The notes beneath the pieces are model-generated. The model was not told the origin of the DNA. It saw nothing but the letters and a program-made list of their open reading frames with translations, and made no database searches. The translations under genes and the position numbers were made by a program. From assembly GCA_015075305.1 (NCBI GenBank), contig JABTUS010000013.1, forward strand, positions 1 through 50,384: a DNA stretch of 50,384 bases, read 5' to 3'. This DNA comes from Opitutaceae bacterium (GTDB lineage Bacteria; Verrucomicrobiota; Verrucomicrobiia; Opitutales; Opitutaceae). Below are positions 10,038 through 18,855 of the stretch, piece by piece (within the stretch, counting starts at the first letter, position 1; every line of letters starts with the position of its first letter).

Positions 10038-13000
10038 GGCCGGCCCGCCCCCTCTTTTCCTTCTCCAGCCTCACCCGGTCCGGGAGCCGCGTCCCTCGGG
10101 CGATCTCGAAAGGCCCGCCACTTCACTCCGACATTGTATTCGTCAAACTCATCGTACTCGCCTGTGAGCGACCACCTCTGATCAAGGGGCACCTCCAAGG
10201 CATACGTTTCGCGTCCCTCCCGTGAAACCCGTTCGCCCACTGTGAGGGAAAAGTTCTCCGCCTGGGAGGCATCGGCGCCAAGCTGTCCGGCAAGCGCCTG
10301 ACCGAGGTAGGCGCCAAGTCGCAGGGCGCGCTGCTGGGCCGAAAACGCAATTTCGCCCTGCGGCGCCTCACCCGCCATCACAAGGCGAAGCACCTGCTCG
10401 GAATCCAGCGGAGGGCTGGATGAAAACACGATGTTCGGGTGGGCCGCAGACCCCGTCATCTCCATGCGCAGATCGTAGCCCATGCGACGGCTCGCGCCCT
10501 CCAGCGACACCCGGGGGTCATACGGGGCCGACTCCACAAGGCTCACGCCGGCCTGCTCCACCTGAAACGTCGCAAAGGGGAGCATGACCCTGCCCTCATC
10601 GATCACAACCTCCCCCACCGCCAGCGGCTCCGCCAGCGTCCCCGCCAGGCGAAAATGCGCCGACGCAACACCCGAGAAGAGCGGGCTCTTCAAGCGGAGG
10701 AACCGCCCGCCTTCAACGTCCACACCCAGTTTCCATCCGGCAAAGGGCTCCGTAGTGACCGAGAAATAGGGAGGCCTGCGCAGCGGCGACGCGCGTATTG
10801 AGTCGCTGGATACAATCGACCGGAGATCCATGAGGAGCAGGCTGTCGCGCAGCACCGCCCTGCCGGCGATCTCGCCGCCTCCCCGCTCGGTCGTCCGAAC
10901 GCGCAGATCGACATCCCCGCGCACGAGGAGTCCCGCCTGCCGGACCAGGGGAAGATTCGATCCCTTCAGATTGAACGCCATCCGCCATTCTCCACCGTCC
11001 CCGCGTGTCGCTTCACCCGCGGCTGACACGGGCTGACCGCCCGACCTGGCCTCAAACCTGCCGATGCGCACCGTGCGCCCGTCGAGGACGATGTCGGCAT
11101 CGACATCCTGCAGCGCGCCGAGCGGTCCGAGCACCGGCCGCGATGCCGCGCCCCGCAGGTGCGCCTCTCCGGTCCACTTCATCCCTGGCTTCAACGCAAC
11201 CTCGATCGCGACACTCCCATTGGGCGAGATCCACCGGTCCGCAATCGACGCAAACGCCTCGAGCCTTGTCTCCGGCACCGCAAGTTCCGCGTCCAGATGC
11301 GACGAGATCCAGGCCTGCCAGCCGCTCCATCCGCCCCCCGGCCATTCCGCAGGCAGGGGAAGCCGGCCGCTCGCCTTCACGGTCTGTCCCGACAGCCGCG
11401 CTGAAAACTCCTGCAGTCTCAGGCTTGCGCCATCGCCCACGACGCGCGCACGCAGCTCCTCAACCGCCGGCAATCGCCCCGTCCCTTGCCTCGCGGGCAT
11501 GAGGATCCTGTCCACCGCAACCGTCGCCTCACCTCGCGGAGCCTTGAGTGTGCCGGCCACGCGCACCGCGACGCGCGGGTCCACAAGCGCCAAGCCACAG
11601 GAATCACCAACCCATTTCCAAAAGGAGGCATTTCGATCAAGATCCAGTTCGAGTCCAAGATCCTGATCGTGCATCAAGGTGATCCCCCACGATGGGAGCG
11701 CGTGAAGGCTGGCCGGAATCCTTCCCGTCATCCGGGCAATGGGTGTTCCCCCCGATGCAATGTCGAGCCGGGAGACCTCCATCCCCGCCGCATCGCCGCG
11801 CGCCGTCAGCGCAATCGCCGGCCTTCCTTGCCCACCAAGATCAACCTCCCCGCCCCCCTGCACCGCAAACGTGACAGGCCCGCGACTCCATTCCGCTTCG
11901 AGCTTCAGCGCATGGACCTTCCAGTCGGGGCCGTCATGCGCAACAAATCCAGCGAGCCAGGCAGGTGCCAGTCCCTTCACATCCAGCTCCACCCGCCCCT
12001 GCTCACCGCCGACGCCGTCCAGCGACATGTACCCCGCAGGGCCACGCAGTCGTAACCCTTCGATACGCAAATGAGGCTCCCACTCTATCGTCGCCTGCCC
12101 CTCCAGCGACAATCGCATCTCTGCTCCGTGAAACAATTGGAGCGACTTGATCAAAGCGCCATCGCGATCGGCGCTGCCACTCGCAGTCAGCATTTCGTCG
12201 GTCCCCTCAAGCGACAGCGCGAAGCCATTTAAGCGTTCTCCGCTCCCGTTCCATGCACCCTTGAGCGACTTCGCCGACGCCTGCTTCCACCTTGGCTTCG
12301 TCAAAGCTATTTCCCCACTGTGCGTGAGCCGAGTCAGCGGGCCTTCCGCAGTTGCACTAAATCGCGCATCGTCAAAACCGACGTCGACCCCCAGCCACCG
12401 CGCAACAAACGATGACTGCGCAACGCCTTCAATCGAACCGTTTGTGACATTGCCCGTGGAAAAATCGTAGTCGCCCTTGAGGGAAACCGCCCCCCACGGC
12501 TTCGATTGAAAACTGGCGGATCGAACGCTCAGGTTCGGCCAGGAAAACTCCGCCGACGCCTGCGCCGTGGAAGCATCCCAGCCTTTCCCGCGGAGCCTGT
12601 CCGCCTTGAATTCGCCTGTCAGCGCAAGCCTGCCATCCCGCGTTCTCATGACTTGCGCGCTCCCGTCAATTTTCCCCTCCGCTTCCAATCCAGGAAACCT
12701 GCTCAGATCCGCCTCGATACGGATTTCCGTCTCGGGCGAAAGCAGCGCGCCGCCACGGGCGACAATCACCGGTGCCGCAAGGCTGGCCGACAACCCCGGG
12801 CCGGTGATCGAAATCCGCTGCACGGTCAGCGCCTGCACGTCTCCCGAAAAGCCAAGCTCCAGACTCAGCGGCGGCAGTCCTTTCATCGCGTTTGGGGCGG
12901 GCTGCGCCCGTGCATGAATCGCCGCGGAGAACCGCCCCTGGCTCCACTCGAGTTCAAGCCCCCCGCCCACGTCCTCATAAGCGGGAGCCAGACCAGCGTC

Positions 13001-13750
13001 GCGCCCCGCAAGCGTCCAGTCCGCCGCGGATATTGAGGCGGCCTCGGGCAGCCAGCCGCGCTCCGCGAAATGCGCCCGCATCGCACCCTGCTGCCCGCGG
13101 AATTCAACCCGGCCCTCCGCTGAATCTGGCGTGGTGCTCGTTGCCGTCAGCCGCCATTTTTCCTCAGCAGAGGCCAGTTCCACGGTCAGTCCACCTTGCT
13201 GCGGCCAGGTCAGCCGACCGTCGGCACTCAACCGCCCCCACTGCAGACCCGAAACACCGAGCGAGTCATTGCGCCACAATGCAGAGGCCGTGCGAATTTC
13301 GTCCCGCCCCGGCAGCGCGATGCGGCCGCTTCCAAGTCGAACATCGGCAAACCAGTTGTCGATCGAATGGAGGATGCGATCCAGGCGCTCACGCAAATCC
13401 ACCCAGCCGCGGATGGGGGGTGATGACACAGCGGCCGGCGCTTCCGGACTGACGATATCCACGCTCCAGTCGTCGGCAGCCCAGCTTCCGAGTCGCCCGC
13501 GATTCTGAAGCATCCGCCATGGGCTCAAGTCGCCTTCGATTCGCGCCGCGCGCGCGTCGAAGCCGCGCCCCTGCCAGCGGACATTGTGCAGCGCAATACG
13601 TCCACCATCGAGCCGCTCCAGCCGCTCGAAGCTCATCCCATGCCGCCGCCCCGCCAGCTTCAGCGGTCCGCCGATCCACAGGGGCAGCGTCAGCAGCGCC
13701 GCCAGCAGAATCACCGGCAGGCAGACAAGGACGATGAGGGCGCGACGCAT
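10034..13750 (-). CDS. tamB: TamB-like translocation/assembly module protein (DUF490)
   Basis: A very long (1238-residue) protein with one N-terminal membrane anchor (MRRALIVLVCLPVILLAALL, residues 1-20) and an otherwise periplasmic body of repetitive beta-strand segments, as in AsmA/TamB proteins that span the periplasm as a lipid-conducting groove. The C-terminal 250 residues match the DUF490 domain, with repeated G-rich strands and an ending VPLDQRWSLTGEYDEFDEY. E. coli TamB is 1259 residues, so it looks complete. I chose the ATG at 13750 because it begins the membrane anchor; the open frame extends 23 codons upstream into the peptidase gene. The TamA-like partner follows with a 4-base overlap, which supports the pairing. 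Inferred role: outer-membrane lipid transport or protein assembly. Confidence 0.88.
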   Translation of the reverse strand: MRRALIVLVCLPVILLAALLTLPLWIGGPLKLAGRRHGMSFERLERLDGGRIALHNVRWQGRGFDARAARIEGDLSPWRMLQNRGRLGSWAADDWSVDIVSPEAPAAVSSPPIRGWVDLRERLDRILHSIDNWFADVRLGSGRIALPGRDEIRTASALWRNDSLGVSGLQWGRLSADGRLTWPQQGGLTVELASAEEKWRLTATSTTPDSAEGRVEFRGQQGAMRAHFAERGWLPEAASISAADWTLAGRDAGLAPAYEDVGGGLELEWSQGRFSAAIHARAQPAPNAMKGLPPLSLELGFSGDVQALTVQRISITGPGLSASLAAPVIVARGGALLSPETEIRIEADLSRFPGLEAEGKIDGSAQVMRTRDGRLALTGEFKADRLRGKGWDASTAQASAEFSWPNLSVRSASFQSKPWGAVSLKGDYDFSTGNVTNGSIEGVAQSSFVARWLGVDVGFDDARFSATAEGPLTRLTHSGEIALTKPRWKQASAKSLKGAWNGSGERLNGFALSLEGTDEMLTASGSADRDGALIKSLQLFHGAEMRLSLEGQATIEWEPHLRIEGLRLRGPAGYMSLDGVGGEQGRVELDVKGLAPAWLAGFVAHDGPDWKVHALKLEAEWSRGPVTFAVQGGGEVDLGGQGRPAIALTARGDAAGMEVSRLDIASGGTPIARMTGRIPASLHALPSWGITLMHDQDLGLELDLDRNASFWKWVGDSCGLALVDPRVAVRVAGTLKAPRGEATVAVDRILMPARQGTGRLPAVEELRARVVGDGASLRLQEFSARLSGQTVKASGRLPLPAEWPGGGWSGWQAWISSHLDAELAVPETRLEAFASIADRWISPNGSVAIEVALKPGMKWTGEAHLRGAASRPVLGPLGALQDVDADIVLDGRTVRIGRFEARSGGQPVSAAGEATRGDGGEWRMAFNLKGSNLPLVRQAGLLVRGDVDLRVRTTERGGGEIAGRAVLRDSLLLMDLRSIVSSDSIRASPLRRPPYFSVTTEPFAGWKLGVDVEGGRFLRLKSPLFSGVASAHFRLAGTLAEPLAVGEVVIDEGRVMLPFATFQVEQAGVSLVESAPYDPRVSLEGASRRMGYDLRMEMTGSAAHPNIVFSSSPPLDSEQVLRLVMAGEAPQGEIAFSAQQRALRLGAYLGQALAGQLGADASQAENFSLTVGERVSREGRETYALEVPLDQRWSLTGEYDEFDEYNVGVKWRAFRDRPRDAAPGPGEAGEGKEGAGRP

Positions 13751-13790
13751 GGAATGATCACGCGCATTCCACGGCGGCTCGTCGACAGCG

Positions 13791-15857
13791 TTATGCTGTT
13801 TCAAGTCCGCTGCGTGCAAGCAGCGCGGTGAGATCAGGATCCCGACCCATGAAGGCGCGGTACAGTTCCTCAGGATCCGCGGAATTTCCCCTGCTGAGAA
13901 TCTCCTTCACAAACGCCGCGCCGGTCTCGGAATTGAAGACACCCTCCTTCTGAAACCGGGTGAACGCATCGGCGTCCAACACCTCCGCCCACTTGTACGA
14001 ATAGTAGCCGGCCGCATAACCGACCGGATCGCTGAAAAGATGGTTGAAGCGGAGCAGGATGGTCCGGCCGGGCGGCACCGTCGGGATGATGCAGTCCGCC
14101 ACCACCGCACGCGCCTTGGCTTCGATGTCGCCATCGAGAAACTCCGCCGTGCGCATGTGAAGCGCGAGGTCCATCTTCGCGAACTGTATCTGCCGCATGA
14201 CCGCAGCCGCACCGCGGAACCGCCGGGCTGCGATCATCTTCCTGAAGAGTGGCTCGGGGATGGGTTCGCCCGTCTCATGATGCCGCGCAAAGAGATCGAG
14301 CCCCGCCCTCTCCCAGGTCCAGTTTTCCAGGATCTGCGACGGGAGTTCGACAAAGTCCCAGGCCACATTGACGCCATTGAGCGACTTGATCTCCACCTCT
14401 CCGAGGAGGTGATGCAGCAGATGGCCGAATTCGTGAAAGACCGTCTCGACCTCGCGATGGGTCAGCAGCGCCTGCCGCCCTCCGATCGGTGGCGTCAGAT
14501 TGCCGCAGATGTAGCCGAGATGGGGTTCGCGTCCCGACGGCGGACTCACTCCACCCGTCAGCAAATAACCCATCCAGGCTCCGCCGCGCTTCGATTCGCG
14601 GGGGTGCCAGTCGGCATAGAACGACCCCAGGTGGCGTTTCCTTCGGTCGAAAAGATCGTAGAATCTTACCTCCGGGTGCCAGACCTCAACGCTTCCCGCG
14701 GGGCGCTCAACGATGGTCAGGCCGAGCACGCGGTCCGCGATTTCGAAAAGTCCGGAGATCACGCGGTCCATCGGGAAATAGGGGCGAAGCGCCTCCTCGT
14801 CAAAATCGTACCGATCCTTCCGCAGGCGTTCCGCCCAGAAGGAAACCTCCCACGCCTTCAGCGTTTCCGACGGGACGCCGAGGCGCTTCGCCTTGAAGTC
14901 CTCCAGTTCGCGGCATTCACGCCTGAAGGGATCCTGCGCACGGGCCTTCAAATCCTCGATGAAGGCCAAGGCGCGCGCACCCGTCTTCGCCATGCGGCGC
15001 TCCAGCACGAGGTCCGCAAAATGGGATTTGCCGAGAAGCGACGCCTTCTCCGCCCGGAGCGTCAGGATGCGCCGGACGAGATCCGCATTGTCATGCGGAG
15101 CCACGGAACCGACGGAGACAAATGCCGACCACACCTGCCGGCGGAGATCCTCGTTCTCCGCATAGGTGAGGACCGGCTCGATCGACGGCCCGTGCAGCGT
15201 GAATCGCCAGACCGGTTTCTCCGGAGTGCCGAGCCCCTTGCGCTCCGCATTGGCGCGCGCGGCCGCCTTCGCGTGCGCCGGCAGTCCCTCGAGCTTCGAT
15301 TCATCCTCGACCAGAAGCTGCCAGGCGTTCGTCGCATCGAGCACGTTTTCCGAATACTTCTGCGTGATCTGGGCAAGCTCACTCTGGAGTTCCTCGAGCC
15401 GCCCGCGCTGGGCCTCGGGGAGATCCGCACCGGCAAGTCGGAACGACGCCCCGGTCTCCTCGATCAGGCGCGCATGGATTCCCTTCAACGCGCGTCCTTC
15501 CGCGGATTCGCCAAAACTCTTCAACCGCGCCCACAACGGGGCGTTCAACGGAATTTTGGCAAAGAAGGCCGACACCTTTGGCAGCATCGCATTGTGAGCC
15601 TCGCGGATCGCGGGCGCATCGGCGACCGACTGCAGGTGCGTGACTTTTCCCCAGGCGAAATTCAGCTCCTCCGTCGACCGCTCGAGCGCCAGGTACGTAT
15701 TGTCATACGTGAGCGTCCCCATGTCCCGCGACGCAATGGCCGCTATGGCCGCCTCGGCGCGGCTCAGCGCCAGTTCGATGTCGGGAACAATGCGTTCAGC
15801 CGAATGCTGCGACCACCGGATCTCAAACGCCGGGTCATTGAAGGGATGCTCACTCAT
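13791..15857 (-). CDS. prlC: M3 family oligopeptidase (oligopeptidase A-like)
   Basis: A 688-residue zinc metallopeptidase of family M3A (thimet oligopeptidase/oligopeptidase A). The active-site motif is HEFGHLLHHLL at residues 475-485, matching HExxH with the catalytic Glu476; the third ligand is expected in the ELPSQILENW helix just downstream. The length matches E. coli PrlC (680). No signal peptide is seen (MSEHPFNDPAFEIRW), so it should be cytoplasmic and degrade short peptides, including released signal peptides. It lies 40 bases upstream of tamB on the same strand and may head a prlC-tamB-tamA operon. Its start is 32 bases from the stop of the aldolase gene, so read-through from the sugar-acid operon is possible. 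Confidence 0.93.
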   Translation of the reverse strand: MSEHPFNDPAFEIRWSQHSAERIVPDIELALSRAEAAIAAIASRDMGTLTYDNTYLALERSTEELNFAWGKVTHLQSVADAPAIREAHNAMLPKVSAFFAKIPLNAPLWARLKSFGESAEGRALKGIHARLIEETGASFRLAGADLPEAQRGRLEELQSELAQITQKYSENVLDATNAWQLLVEDESKLEGLPAHAKAAARANAERKGLGTPEKPVWRFTLHGPSIEPVLTYAENEDLRRQVWSAFVSVGSVAPHDNADLVRRILTLRAEKASLLGKSHFADLVLERRMAKTGARALAFIEDLKARAQDPFRRECRELEDFKAKRLGVPSETLKAWEVSFWAERLRKDRYDFDEEALRPYFPMDRVISGLFEIADRVLGLTIVERPAGSVEVWHPEVRFYDLFDRRKRHLGSFYADWHPRESKRGGAWMGYLLTGGVSPPSGREPHLGYICGNLTPPIGGRQALLTHREVETVFHEFGHLLHHLLGEVEIKSLNGVNVAWDFVELPSQILENWTWERAGLDLFARHHETGEPIPEPLFRKMIAARRFRGAAAVMRQIQFAKMDLALHMRTAEFLDGDIEAKARAVVADCIIPTVPPGRTILLRFNHLFSDPVGYAAGYYSYKWAEVLDADAFTRFQKEGVFNSETGAAFVKEILSRGNSADPEELYRAFMGRDPDLTALLARSGLETA

Positions 15858-15889
15858 TTCCAGTGAAGCAACCGCACCCGCGGCTCAGG

Positions 15890-16678
15890 TCAAGTCATGT
15901 CGCGCAGGCGCGCAAGGGCCGTCGTGCAGGCCGTGGCGATCATTGTGATGTCCAGGCTGTAGGCAACGAACCGATAGCCTTCCCGAAGCAGCTTTTCGGC
16001 AGCATCAGGATCGGACGGCACGGCATGAATGCCCGGGACAATCCGGTTGCGCGTGCATGCGGCGAGAATCCTGGCTTTCGCAGCCAGATAGTCGGGGTGC
16101 GAGAACTGCGCGGGAATCCCCATGGAAGCCGTCAGGTCGTAGGGTCCGATGAACACCGCGTCGATGCCGGGCACCGAGAGAATCTCGTCGATCGCATCGA
16201 CGGCATCAATGTGCTCGATCTGGACGGCGACCAGCACCTCCTCGTTCGCGCGCACCAGTTCATCCTCGACCCGGAGTCCATAACCGTTCGCACGACAGAA
16301 CCCGACGCCACGAAGCCCGACCGGCGGGTACTTGCACGCCTGCACAAGCAGACTGGCTTCCGCTGCGGTTCGAACCAAGGGGGCGACCACGCCGTCGGCA
16401 CCGGCGTCGAGGTACCGCTTGACCCAGGCATAGTCCACCCCGTGCAACCGCACAAGCGCTCCGCAGGCGGGGTTGCCCGAACGAATCGCTTGGAAAAGGC
16501 GCTGTGCCTCGGGAAGATCCACCGCCGAGTGTTCGCTGTCCACACAGAGGAAGTCGAACCCGCAGGATGCCATCAGCTCCGCGAGCATCGGACTCCCGCT
16601 GTTGAGCCAGCTTCCGAGGATGGTTCGTCCTTCGCGAAGGCGCCTGCGGAGATTGGGTCGGGTTGGAATTGCAGTCAT
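15890..16678 (-). CDS. HpcH/HpaI-type class II pyruvate aldolase
   Basis: A 262-residue TIM-barrel aldolase of the HpcH/HpaI/citrate lyase beta family. Family members cleave 2-keto-3-deoxy sugar acids to pyruvate plus an aldehyde using a divalent metal. Signatures: GFDFLCVDSEHSAVDL with the DxEH motif at residues 47-50, LVRLHGVD, a glycine-rich DAGADGVVAPLV turn, VAVQIEH (metal Glu) and FIGPYDLTASMG (metal Asp). Closest described types are 2-dehydro-3-deoxyglucarate/galactarate aldolase (GarL) and rhamnonate-type aldolases (YfaU). It overlaps the YhcH gene by ATGA, is last in the TonB operon, and faces a locus with dgoD and dgoK but no dgoA, so I infer that it cleaves the deoxy-keto acid made there. 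The exact substrate is unproven. Confidence 0.88.
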   Translation of the reverse strand: MTAIPTRPNLRRRLREGRTILGSWLNSGSPMLAELMASCGFDFLCVDSEHSAVDLPEAQRLFQAIRSGNPACGALVRLHGVDYAWVKRYLDAGADGVVAPLVRTAAEASLLVQACKYPPVGLRGVGFCRANGYGLRVEDELVRANEEVLVAVQIEHIDAVDAIDEILSVPGIDAVFIGPYDLTASMGIPAQFSHPDYLAAKARILAACTRNRIVPGIHAVPSDPDAAEKLLREGYRFVAYSLDITMIATACTTALARLRDMT

Positions 16679-17160
16679 GGAAATCTAGGAATGAGAAAGT
16701 CCTTAACGGGAATCTTCACGACCAGTTTCAGAACCTCAACCGTGGCACTGTCAATCCTCACGCCACCGCGGTGGGCGTCCAACGGGGTGAAGAGCGAAAA
16801 GATGCCAGGCTCCGCAACCACCCGCCCCGCTGGGGACCGCGAATCATAGAAAATGAGGTCCCGGGTCTCATCATAGTCGCCAAAAGGCTTAAGCAATCCC
16901 CTCGGACACCACTCGATCACCTCGCCTCCCGCGAGGGTGTATTGAAGATCCACGTGCCTCCGGTGCGTTTCAAAGCGGGCGGAGGATTCAATCACCGTCG
17001 CATAGCGGAGGATCAATGCGCGCATCCCGTCGCCGATGTCGAAGCTCCCTTCCTTCGGTTCCGGCGGCAGCGACCTGATCCAGGCGACCGCTCGCACCGC
17101 CGCTGCACCGCAGGCATCCAGCCCAAGGTCCTCAAAGTCGCGCAGTTGACCGCAAATCAT
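16675..17160 (-). CDS. YhcH/YjgK/YiaL family protein (DUF386)
   Basis: A 161-residue protein of the YhcH/YjgK/YiaL family, usually about 150 residues and a cupin-like beta-barrel. The diagnostic block is ETHRRHVDLQYTLAGGEVIEW near residues 65-85, which corresponds to ExHRxxxDIQxxLxGxE in the family, with the metal-binding Glu/His. FSLFTPLDAHRGG near residue 122 carries the second His motif. Members sit in operons for sialic acid, alginate or other sugar acids and are suspected isomerases, epimerases or anomerases of sugar derivatives. Here it lies between a secreted propeller-like gene and the aldolase with an ATGA overlap, supporting a role in the same sugar-acid route. The exact reaction is unknown. 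Confidence 0.85.
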   Translation of the reverse strand: MICGQLRDFEDLGLDACGAAAVRAVAWIRSLPPEPKEGSFDIGDGMRALILRYATVIESSARFETHRRHVDLQYTLAGGEVIEWCPRGLLKPFGDYDETRDLIFYDSRSPAGRVVAEPGIFSLFTPLDAHRGGVRIDSATVEVLKLVVKIPVKDFLIPRFP

Positions 17161-17186
17161 GCCAGGTTCGTCACGGGCATTCGATG

Positions 17187-18800
17187 TCAGGAATCACCGC
17201 CCGTCGCGGCGTACCCGTACAGAAAGGCGCGATGCAGCTCGAATCGGATCCTGCTCGCACCCGCCGGAGCCCGCTCGCCGCCCTTCCAGCGAAACGTGGC
17301 ACGCCGCTGGTCTCCGGTCGCCGGCGTGCAGTCCTCCAGTGAAAAACCGGGGCAGGCCCGACCGGCCTCGTCCTGAAGCTCCGCACGAAGCGACCCACCC
17401 TGTTTGACATGGACATTGACCGCGACCCGGCTGCCCGCCAGCCGCATCGGTCGCGTGACAGCCTCCCCCACTGTCGCCCCCCCCGCCGAGGATACCAGAG
17501 CATACAGCCTGTCAAAGTCCCACGAGGCGCGGCACAAGGCGGTGTTGAACGGCAGCGTCGGCGTCTGGTAGCCGATCACGGTTTCATTGCCAACCTCGAT
17601 GCGCGGCTTGAAACGCGTGTCAAATATCTCGCCGTGAATGCCCTCCGAGCCTGCGTAGTAAACGAACATTTTTCCGCCTTCGACGATCGGATGATGCATC
17701 TGCCACATCATGCCGCCACCGTAGTCGCCCAGGGCCGGATTGGGGAGCGCGGCACGGCGATCGGGTCGCCACCAGTGAAATCCGTCGCGCGACGCGGCGA
17801 GTTCGAGGCTCATGGTCTGAATCGCCGCATCATAGTAGTTCACCAGCGCCACATAACCGCCTTCCACCTTGACCGGGCAGACTTCCAGAAACTGCGCGTA
17901 GTCGGGATCCCGCCAGTCGCGCGTGAGCACCAGCGTTTCATCCCCCCAATGCGTTCCGTCCGGACTCGAGCGGCGGGCGACGCTGCGCAGACCGCCTCGC
18001 GGATTGTTGTCGTACGTGATGATCCGGTCGCCCTCCCGAAGTTTCGGGTAGACCTTGAAGTAGGAGTAGTAGGGGCCGCCGGGAGAGTCGCGATAGACAT
18101 AGGACACATCTCCTCCTCCTCCGGTCGCCGCATGCAGCGGCCCCTCGGTCAGGATCCAGCTCTTCCCATCCTTCGAATGGTAGCGGTAGGTGCCCAGGCG
18201 TTCCTGGGGACCCGGCAGATGGCCAACCTTGTTCTCCTTCATCCCGCCGTAGAGCGGCCCGCGCATGACAAACATTTCGTAGGGCCATTCCTTGTTCGTT
18301 GGATCGACGAGGACCGATGCGTAAACCGACGTCCCTCCCGAATCCAAATCAAACAGGATGTTGGTCCTGTCGTAGCCCGGCCAGCGAACGAATGACAGCT
18401 CGGGTCGAACCCAGTGCACACCATCCCCGCTCTCAAGATAGGTGAGGCGGCGCTGCTGCTCGTGAATGGTGGTGAGTCCATCAAGCCTCACTTCCGCCGG
18501 CGTTGAAACCTGCCAGGCCTTCCACTTTCCGTCGATCGGATCATGCAGGACCGTGCCATGCGCCATGATCCCTCCCGCATCCCATGGCCTCCCCGGCTCA
18601 AGCAGGGGATTCCCTGGATCGGGCACGCCCAGCTCAACCCGCCAGGAGACGAGCTGCAACGATTCGAAATCATCCGGCATGAGCAGCGGGAGACGCTGTG
18701 AAGTGGAGGCCGCTTCCAGAGCAAGCGCAGCGACGCACGCGCCCGGGATCACGCACAGGCGGAGCCGCAGACAGAGATTTCGGAGCAGTGTTGGTGCCAT
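17187..18800 (-). CDS. secreted beta-propeller, glycosidase-like protein
   Basis: A 537-residue protein with a probable Sec signal peptide (residues 1-30: basic LRNLCLRLRLC followed by a hydrophobic segment and ALALEA). The mature part has repeated propeller-blade patterns such as YLESGDGVHWVRPELS, YRYHSKDGKSWILTEG and ARRSSPDGTHWGDETL. Each is an Asp-box-like S/D-xDGxxW turn, as in sialidases and GH32/GH43-like five-bladed proteins. I could not identify a catalytic triad, so enzymatic activity is uncertain. The ATG at 18800 begins the signal peptide; the open frame reaches further upstream, overlapping the TonB receptor, and is rejected. Located 55 bases after the TonB receptor gene in the LacI-linked operon, it probably binds or trims an acidic glycan outside the cytoplasm. 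Confidence 0.78.
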   Translation of the reverse strand: MAPTLLRNLCLRLRLCVIPGACVAALALEAASTSQRLPLLMPDDFESLQLVSWRVELGVPDPGNPLLEPGRPWDAGGIMAHGTVLHDPIDGKWKAWQVSTPAEVRLDGLTTIHEQQRRLTYLESGDGVHWVRPELSFVRWPGYDRTNILFDLDSGGTSVYASVLVDPTNKEWPYEMFVMRGPLYGGMKENKVGHLPGPQERLGTYRYHSKDGKSWILTEGPLHAATGGGGDVSYVYRDSPGGPYYSYFKVYPKLREGDRIITYDNNPRGGLRSVARRSSPDGTHWGDETLVLTRDWRDPDYAQFLEVCPVKVEGGYVALVNYYDAAIQTMSLELAASRDGFHWWRPDRRAALPNPALGDYGGGMMWQMHHPIVEGGKMFVYYAGSEGIHGEIFDTRFKPRIEVGNETVIGYQTPTLPFNTALCRASWDFDRLYALVSSAGGATVGEAVTRPMRLAGSRVAVNVHVKQGGSLRAELQDEAGRACPGFSLEDCTPATGDQRRATFRWKGGERAPAGASRIRFELHRAFLYGYAATGGDS

Positions 18801-18855
18801 GGCGGATTCGGGAGAATTGGTTGAATGACCGGACGGGAAGGCGTGACTGCGCCAA

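Noticed and set aside
14040-15866. 608-codon plus-strand open frame opposite the M3 peptidase
   Set aside because: Shadow frame of prlC; no motif and atypical composition.
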